This document shows, piece by piece, positions 6,858 through 10,022 of a stretch of 10,022 nt of DNA (the stretch's first letter is position 1; each line of letters starts with the position of its first letter). The notes below the pieces were generated by a model, which was given only the letters and a program-made list of their open reading frames with translations, was not told the DNA's origin and searched no databases. This stretch comes from Campylobacterota bacterium. Lineage in GTDB: Bacteria; Campylobacterota; Campylobacteria; Campylobacterales; JAADDG01. The position numbers were made by a program, and so were the translations under genes. The DNA is taken from assembly GCA_013154075.1 (NCBI GenBank), contig JAADDG010000014.1:1-10022 (forward strand), in the 5' to 3' direction.

Positions 6858-7864
6858 TAAAACCTCAAAGAATAGAAACCGTTTCAAAAAAACAGAAAGA
6901 GACCGAAAAAATCGATCTTACCCCAGGTAAAATCGATATAGATCCAAACAGCGTCATAAGTGAAGAGATTGAAGAGGAAATAAAAAAAGAGAAGAAAAAA
7001 AGCTCCATTCTTCTGCCTCTTTTCTTATCTTTTTTGGGAGTCTTTACGATAGGTTCAATTTATGATACCTACTATAGATTTCTATCAATCTTTCAAAACG
7101 CTCCGATGCTTGGATTTTTATATCTTCTTAGTTTCGTAATTTTTATAGGCATTTTGATCTATATAGGAATCAAACAGTTTGCAGGATACAAAAAACTAAA
7201 AGATATAGAAAACAAACAGCAAATAGCTAAAAAACTGCAAGAAAATCCTTCACAAGAAGTTTTCACTTTCGCAAAAGAGATTTTGAAAGTTTACAAAGAT
7301 CACGAAAACGAAGAGATTAGAAAAATAGCCGCTGAAATCGAAAAAGATCTGGATGAAAAAGTGATTTTAAAAGAGGAAGTACTTGAGATATTGGATGAAA
7401 AGCTATTTAGCAAACTCGATCAAGAAGCATATAAACTAATCTCAAAATATTCGAATCAAACGGCTCTCTCTACCGCTATAAGCCCCGTGGCGTTGATAGA
7501 TATGATATTGATCTTAAGCAGAAGCTGGGCGATGATATCTCAAATAGCCAAACTGTACGCTTTCAAACCAAATTTTGCAAGTAGAATGCTTCTTTTGAAA
7601 AAAGTATCGGCAAATCTTATTTTTGCAAGCGTAACCGATCTTGCAAGCGACTATCTATCAAGCGTAATAGGAACGTCGCTTCTTTCCAAATTGTCGTACC
7701 ACTCCGCTCAAGGCTTAGCAAACGGTGTGTTGATAGCGAGAATCGGAGTGAGTACGATCAAAACCTGCCGCATAATTTATCTTAGAAAAAGAATAAATTA
7801 TGTAGAATATATCGCCAAAAAACTGCTTGAGACACTTTTGGGGAGAGCTCAAGCAAAAGAATAG
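6854..7864 (+). CDS. ycjF: YcjF-family inner membrane protein (DUF697, TIGR01620-like)
   Basis: A 336-residue protein. The N-terminal 50 residues are charged and cytoplasmic. Two hydrophobic helices follow (about 51-70 and 85-106), then a charged coiled region (about 115-195). The C-terminal DUF697 part (about 200-330) contains LSTAISPVALIDMILILSRS and a small-residue-rich helix before IARIGVSTIKTCR. This order matches YcjF. The start is set by AAAGGA (6842-6847) with a 6-base spacer, and the ATG overlaps the ycjX stop by ATGA. The protein likely anchors or works with the YcjX GTPase at the inner membrane. The last base of its TAG stop is the first base of a strong hairpin shared with the convergent HTH gene. 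Confidence 0.88.
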   Translation: MIKPQRIETVSKKQKETEKIDLTPGKIDIDPNSVISEEIEEEIKKEKKKSSILLPLFLSFLGVFTIGSIYDTYYRFLSIFQNAPMLGFLYLLSFVIFIGILIYIGIKQFAGYKKLKDIENKQQIAKKLQENPSQEVFTFAKEILKVYKDHENEEIRKIAAEIEKDLDEKVILKEEVLEILDEKLFSKLDQEAYKLISKYSNQTALSTAISPVALIDMILILSRSWAMISQIAKLYAFKPNFASRMLLLKKVSANLIFASVTDLASDYLSSVIGTSLLSKLSYHSAQGLANGVLIARIGVSTIKTCRIIYLRKRINYVEYIAKKLLETLLGRAQAKE

Positions 7865-7890
7865 GAGTCCGGGAGCTTTCTCCCGACTCC
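7864..7890. terminator. Hairpin between convergent ycjF and HTH gene
   Basis: GGAGT (7864-7868) pairs with ACTCC (7886-7890), and CGGGAG (7870-7875) pairs with CTCCCG (7880-7885). This gives an 11-bp stem with one bulged C (7869) and a CTTT loop. On the minus strand the hairpin is followed by TATTCTTTT, a fair U-rich tail ending the HTH transcript. On the plus strand no T-run follows at once (five T at 7906-7910), so for ycjF it may act as a stabilising or weak terminating structure. Confidence 0.6.
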
Positions 7891-7892
7891 AA

Positions 7893-8090
7893 CTATGATG
7901 CAATCTTTTTAAGCTCTATCTGCTTCAAAGAGTGCATCGCCTTAAGATCGTCTTCGTCAAGATTTAATTTTTGACAAAGGACACCTAACTTCAAGATAAC
8001 AAATTCGTTAGGATTGTTTTTCTTGAGATACGAGATTGCCGAAGGCGTTTTGTTAATAGCTTCAGCTATCTCTTTGTTCGTAACTTTCAT
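7893..8090 (-). CDS. Small Cro/CI-like helix-turn-helix DNA-binding protein
   Basis: A 65-residue protein. Residues 5-25 (NKEIAEAINKTPSAISYLKKN) form a helix-turn-helix, with recognition helix around PSAISYLKK. Residues 31-50 (VILKLGVLCQKLNLDEDDL) form the packing helices typical of the XRE/Cro fold. There is no sensor or dimerisation extension, so it is a bare DNA-binding domain, as in small phage- or toxin-linked Cro proteins. No toxin, integrase or phage gene is adjacent. The ATG is supported by AAGGA (8097-8101), 6 bases away. Small palindromes and repeats lie upstream over its own likely promoter, consistent with autoregulation; this is inference. It could also regulate the divergent tlyA-ribF unit. 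Confidence 0.8.
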   Translation of the reverse strand: MKVTNKEIAEAINKTPSAISYLKKNNPNEFVILKLGVLCQKLNLDEDDLKAMHSLKQIELKKIAS

Positions 8091-8115
8091 GTAATTTCCT
8101 TGTGTTGGATTCGCT

Positions 8116-8199
8116 GTACCCTATTATCGTTAATTTGAGATATTTTTTTAGATAGTATAACTATTTTCCCTAATTAAACTATTTTTTTGTATAGGGCAC
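8116..8199. repeat. Widely spaced inverted repeat GTACCCTAT / ATAGGGCAC
   Basis: GTACCCTAT (8116-8124) and ATAGGGCAC (8191-8199) are inverted copies matching at 8 of 9 positions, 66 bp apart. Each lies near the possible start region of one of the two divergent genes. A third CCCTA is at 8168-8172. They could be operator half-sites for the adjacent HTH protein or another regulator. Chance remains possible in AT-rich DNA, though these are the most GC-rich bits of the region. Confidence 0.35.
8152..8164. promoter_or_regulatory. Palindromic operator candidate over the HTH gene promoter
   Basis: ATAGT-ATA-ACTAT is a perfect 5-bp palindrome with a 3-base centre. It overlaps a minus-strand TATACT (8154-8159), a likely -10 box for the HTH gene about 64 bp before its ATG. 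An AACTATTTT direct repeat occurs at 8159-8167 and 8177-8185, 18 bp apart, and another ACTAT is at 8203-8207. This is a layout expected for an autorepressed Cro-like gene; no binding data support it. Confidence 0.35.
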
Positions 8200-8209
8200 G
8201 TTACTATAT

Positions 8210-8215
8210 TATACT
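8210..8215 (+). promoter_or_regulatory. Candidate -10 box for tlyA-ribF
   Basis: TATACT in CTATATTATACTTT follows a T-tract (8182-8188) and the ATAGGGCAC element. It gives a leader of about 70 nt before tlyA. A second option is TATAAA at 8234-8239. No ordinary -35 box is seen. The exact box cannot be chosen from sequence alone. Confidence 0.35.
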
Positions 8216-8277
8216 TTAATTTGATAAGCATTTTATAAAGAATTGTATTAAAAATAAATTAATTAGGACAAAAAAAT

Positions 8278-8295
8278 TTGAAAAAAGTAGCATGA
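8278..8295 (+). other. Possible 5-codon upstream ORF coupled to tlyA
   Basis: TTG at 8278 followed by AAA AAA GTA GCA TGA would encode MKKVA. Its stop overlaps the tlyA ATG as ATGA. The only good ribosome binding site in the leader, TTAGGA (8263-8268), sits 9 bases before this TTG but 23 bases before the tlyA ATG. It could deliver ribosomes to tlyA by coupling. The reading is speculative. Confidence 0.25.
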
Positions 8296-9005
8296 GACTG
8301 GATAAATATCTGTTTGAAAAAAAAATTGTTACCAGCAGAAATAAGGCGGCCGAACTTATAAAAAAGGGAAAAATAAAAGTAGACGGTAAAGTAGTTTTAA
8401 AACCCTCATATAATATAGATAATTTAGATTGCAAAATTGAACTTCTTGAAGAAAAGTTATACGTAAGCCGAGCAGCCTATAAACTAAAATATTTTTTAGA
8501 AGACAATCAAATCAGTGTAAAAAATTTTATTTGCTTGGATATAGGAAGCAGTACGGGAGGCTTTAGCCAGATACTTTTGGAAAAAGGAGCCAAAGAGATC
8601 TATGCAGTCGACGTGGGAAAAGATCAGCTTCACGAATCTCTCAAAAATAATCCCAAAATAAAAAGCTTCGAAAACACCGATATAAGAGATTTTAAAATAA
8701 ATAAAACGTTTGATTTGGTAATATGCGATGTCTCTTTTATGGGAATAAGGCATATCCTAAAAGATATAGACAGATTCGCAAAAAACAAAATAATTCTCCT
8801 TTTCAAACCTCAATTTGAAGTGGGCAAAGAGGCCAAAAGAGATAAAAAGGGAGTCGTTAAAGACAAAGAGGCTATTTTAAAAGCTTACGAGAGATTTGAA
8901 GAGGATATAAAAAAATTCGGATGGAAAACTCTTTTGAAAGAGGAGTCCAAAGTAAAAGGGAAAGAAGGGAATGTGGAGACATTCTATTATTTTGAAAAAA
9001 GATGA
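8292..9005 (+). CDS. tlyA: TlyA-family rRNA 2'-O-methyltransferase
   Basis: A 237-residue protein. An N-terminal S4 RNA-binding domain (about 1-55: MRLDKYLFEKKIVTSRNKA, IKKGKIKVDGKVV) is followed by an FtsJ/RrmJ-type Rossmann methyltransferase. The SAM-binding loop is LDIGSSTGGF (82-91). The K-D-K-E catalytic set can be traced as K64 (RAAYKL), D146 (CDVSF), K172 (FKPQFE) and E229 (GNVET). In Campylobacter the short TlyA type methylates 23S rRNA C1920 and affects capreomycin susceptibility and virulence; the short length here fits that type, so the same target is likely. The ATG is supported by the family N-terminus, but no ribosome binding site is close. The 3' end overlaps ribF by 35 bp, an arrangement shared with Campylobacter where tlyA precedes ribF. 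Confidence 0.93.
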   Translation: MRLDKYLFEKKIVTSRNKAAELIKKGKIKVDGKVVLKPSYNIDNLDCKIELLEEKLYVSRAAYKLKYFLEDNQISVKNFICLDIGSSTGGFSQILLEKGAKEIYAVDVGKDQLHESLKNNPKIKSFENTDIRDFKINKTFDLVICDVSFMGIRHILKDIDRFAKNKIILLFKPQFEVGKEAKRDKKGVVKDKEAILKAYERFEEDIKKFGWKTLLKEESKVKGKEGNVETFYYFEKR

Positions 9006-9810
9006 GATAGATACGATAGCCATAGGCGGTTTTGACGGAATACACGTAGCGCATAAAACTCTTATAGACAAAACGGGCGAAAAAGGAGCCGTAGTCATAA
9101 TAGATAAAAACTATGCAAATCTAACTCCAAACAGTTATAGATGCTTTTATATAGACCAACCCTGTATCTTCATAGATCTATCGAAAATAAAGGATTTAAG
9201 CGGCGAAGAGTTCGTTAAACTCCTTACCAAAGAGTTTCCGAACCTAAAAAAAATCGTTGTAGGATACGACTTTAGATTCGGCAAAAACAGATCCAAAGAC
9301 GCAAACGATCTAAAAAAGCTATTTGATGGAGAAGTGGAAATAGTAAAAGAGATAAAAATAGATGGTATTTCGGTGCATTCGAAAACGATAAGAGAGCTTT
9401 TAAAGAAAGGCGATTTGAAAACCGCCAAAAAACTTCTTGGAAGAAACTACTCCATATTCGGAAACGTAATAAAGGGCCTCGGAATAGGATCTAAAGAACT
9501 CTACCCTACGATAAATCTATCCACAGGAAATTTTCTGCTTCCAAAAGAGGGAGTTTACGCAACATTTTCAAAAATCGACGATAAAACCTTTCCGTCCGTA
9601 ACTTTCATAGGAAAAAGAGAAACGATCGACGGAAGTTTTTCGATAGAGACTCACATATTGGATCGATTCGATCTAAAAGATATAAAAACGGTAGAAGTGA
9701 TATTCGTAGAATATCTAAGAGAAAACAAAAAATTTAAAGATTTACAAAACCTAAAAAAACAGATAGAAGAAGATATAAAAGAAGCTAAAAAAATACTAAA
9801 AGTCTCATAA
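8971..9810 (+). CDS. ribF: Bifunctional riboflavin kinase / FMN adenylyltransferase
   Basis: A 279-residue protein making FMN and then FAD from riboflavin. The N-terminal nucleotidyltransferase carries GGFDGIHVAH (19-28), VGYDFRFGKNRS (97-108) and HSKTIRELL (136-144). The C-terminal flavokinase begins near GRNYSIFGNVIKG and has LYPTINL (177-183), LPKEGVYAT and SIETHILD with the probable catalytic E226. It is slightly shorter than the roughly 300-315 residues usual in other bacteria. The HxGH motif reads HVAH, with Gly replaced by Ala. The ATG at 8971 lies inside tlyA and follows the purine-rich AAGAAGGGA; TTG at 8992 is an alternative start that would still keep the motif. ribF is the last gene of the tlyA operon and ends 2 bp before the opposing tRNA. 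Confidence 0.93.
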   Translation: MWRHSIILKKDEIDTIAIGGFDGIHVAHKTLIDKTGEKGAVVIIDKNYANLTPNSYRCFYIDQPCIFIDLSKIKDLSGEEFVKLLTKEFPNLKKIVVGYDFRFGKNRSKDANDLKKLFDGEVEIVKEIKIDGISVHSKTIRELLKKGDLKTAKKLLGRNYSIFGNVIKGLGIGSKELYPTINLSTGNFLLPKEGVYATFSKIDDKTFPSVTFIGKRETIDGSFSIETHILDRFDLKDIKTVEVIFVEYLRENKKFKDLQNLKKQIEEDIKEAKKILKVS

Positions 9811-9812
9811 AA

Positions 9813-9898
9813 TGGTGCGACGGGCGGGACTTGAACCCGCACGGCCAGGGGCCACTACCCCCTCAAGATAGCGTGTCTACCAATTCCACCACCGTCGC
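9813..9898 (-). tRNA. tRNA-Leu (anticodon GAG), CCA encoded
   Basis: The minus strand folds into a complete 86-nt class II tRNA. Acceptor GCGACGG pairs with CCGTCGC, followed by discriminator A and an encoded CCA (9813-9815). The D arm is GTGGTGGAATTGGTAGACAC. The anticodon stem CTATC/GGTAG encloses loop TTGAGGG, giving anticodon GAG at 9862-9864. The long variable arm GGCC-CCT-GGCC and T arm GCGGG-TTCAAGT-CCCGC complete the leucine form. It reads Leu CUC/CUU codons. It begins 5 bp downstream of the hairpin after atpE, leaving little room for its own promoter. Confidence 0.97.
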
Positions 9899-9903
9899 GT
9901 TTT

Positions 9904-9937
9904 AAAAAGAGGGATAAGACCCTCTTTTTGTTTTTTT
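9904..9937. terminator. Strong bidirectional intrinsic terminator between atpE and tRNA-Leu
   Basis: AAAAAGAGGG (9904-9913) and CCCTCTTTTT (9920-9929) form a perfect 10-bp stem with a 6-base loop. On the plus strand the stem leads into TTTTTGTTTTTTT, a textbook terminator for tlyA-ribF transcripts that have read across the tRNA. On the minus strand it ends atpE, with the CUCUUUUU arm as the U-tract. Minus-strand RNA that reads through would enter tRNA-Leu. Confidence 0.8.
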
Positions 9938-10022
9938 ACATAAAAGGATTTGCGTAAAGTAGAATAAGAGCAACAACCAATGCGTAAATAACTTGCGCCT
10001 CGATCATCGCCAAAGCGATAAA
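9936..10022 (-). CDS. atpE: ATP synthase F0 subunit c, C-terminal fragment
   Basis: Only the last 28 codons and the TAA are inside the window; the gene continues past the right edge. The sequence is the second transmembrane helix of subunit c, starting FIALAMIEAQ and ending YANPFM. The Glu in MIEAQ is the expected ion-binding carboxylate that carries the proton or sodium ion around the rotor ring. The pattern is very close to the Campylobacterota form. It ends directly before the hairpin at 9904-9929, so it is probably transcribed as its own unit, as atpE often lies apart from the main atp operon in this phylum. Confidence 0.9.
   Translation of the reverse strand, partial: FIALAMIEAQVIYALVVALILLYANPFM

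Noticed and set aside
7864..8291. Prophage or toxin-antitoxin remnant around the small HTH gene
   Set aside because: No toxin, integrase, attachment site or phage gene is found; both sides are ordinary housekeeping genes.
9813..9898. tRNA-Leu as an integration site for a mobile element
   Set aside because: No integrase and no partial tRNA repeat is seen; flanks are ribF and atpE.
1..10022. CRISPR array, insertion sequence, or retron-like element
   Set aside because: No regularly spaced repeats, transposase, reverse transcriptase or Cas motifs were seen in any frame.

Overview
The window looks like a chromosomal housekeeping region of a Campylobacterota (epsilonproteobacterial) genome. The DNA is AT-rich and the proteins are rich in Lys, Glu and Ile, with AAA and AGA codons dominating. 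The order tlyA-ribF, the AtpE C-terminus typical of the phylum, and -10 boxes in T-rich DNA (TATAAT) without clear -35 boxes all fit. The lysine bias is compatible with a thermophilic or vent lineage, but I cannot name a genus.

Layout from left to right. (1) The window opens inside a gene whose visible part is a ChaN/Tiki-type domain followed by a PDZ domain; its N-terminus is outside. (2) A soluble 229-residue protein of unknown function follows on the same strand with its own promoter. (3) Converging on it is a two-gene minus-strand cassette, an MBOAT membrane O-acyltransferase followed by an SGNH-type membrane-anchored partner. This is an AlgI/AlgJ-like pair for acylating an extracytoplasmic glycan. 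(4) A very AT-rich spacer separates the cassette from a minus-strand histidine phosphatase. (5) Divergent from the phosphatase is a ycjX-ycjF operon, a P-loop GTPase and a two-helix membrane protein, overlapping by ATGA. (6) A small Cro/CI-like HTH gene converges on ycjF across a hairpin. (7) A 200-bp region between the HTH gene and tlyA holds small palindromes, direct repeats and candidate promoters for both directions. (8) tlyA (rRNA 2'-O-methyltransferase) and ribF (FAD synthetase/riboflavin kinase) overlap by 35 bp. (9) On the opposite strand at the right edge are tRNA-Leu(GAG), a hairpin terminator, and the last 28 codons of atpE.

I see no CRISPR array, insertion sequence, integrase or prophage gene, and no clear undescribed multi-gene system. 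The items most worth following up are the unknown 229-residue protein, the MBOAT/SGNH cassette without glycan genes nearby, the repeat-filled HTH/tlyA intergenic region with a possible 5-codon upstream ORF, and the truncated ChaN-PDZ protein, whose N-terminal part may be a peptidase.
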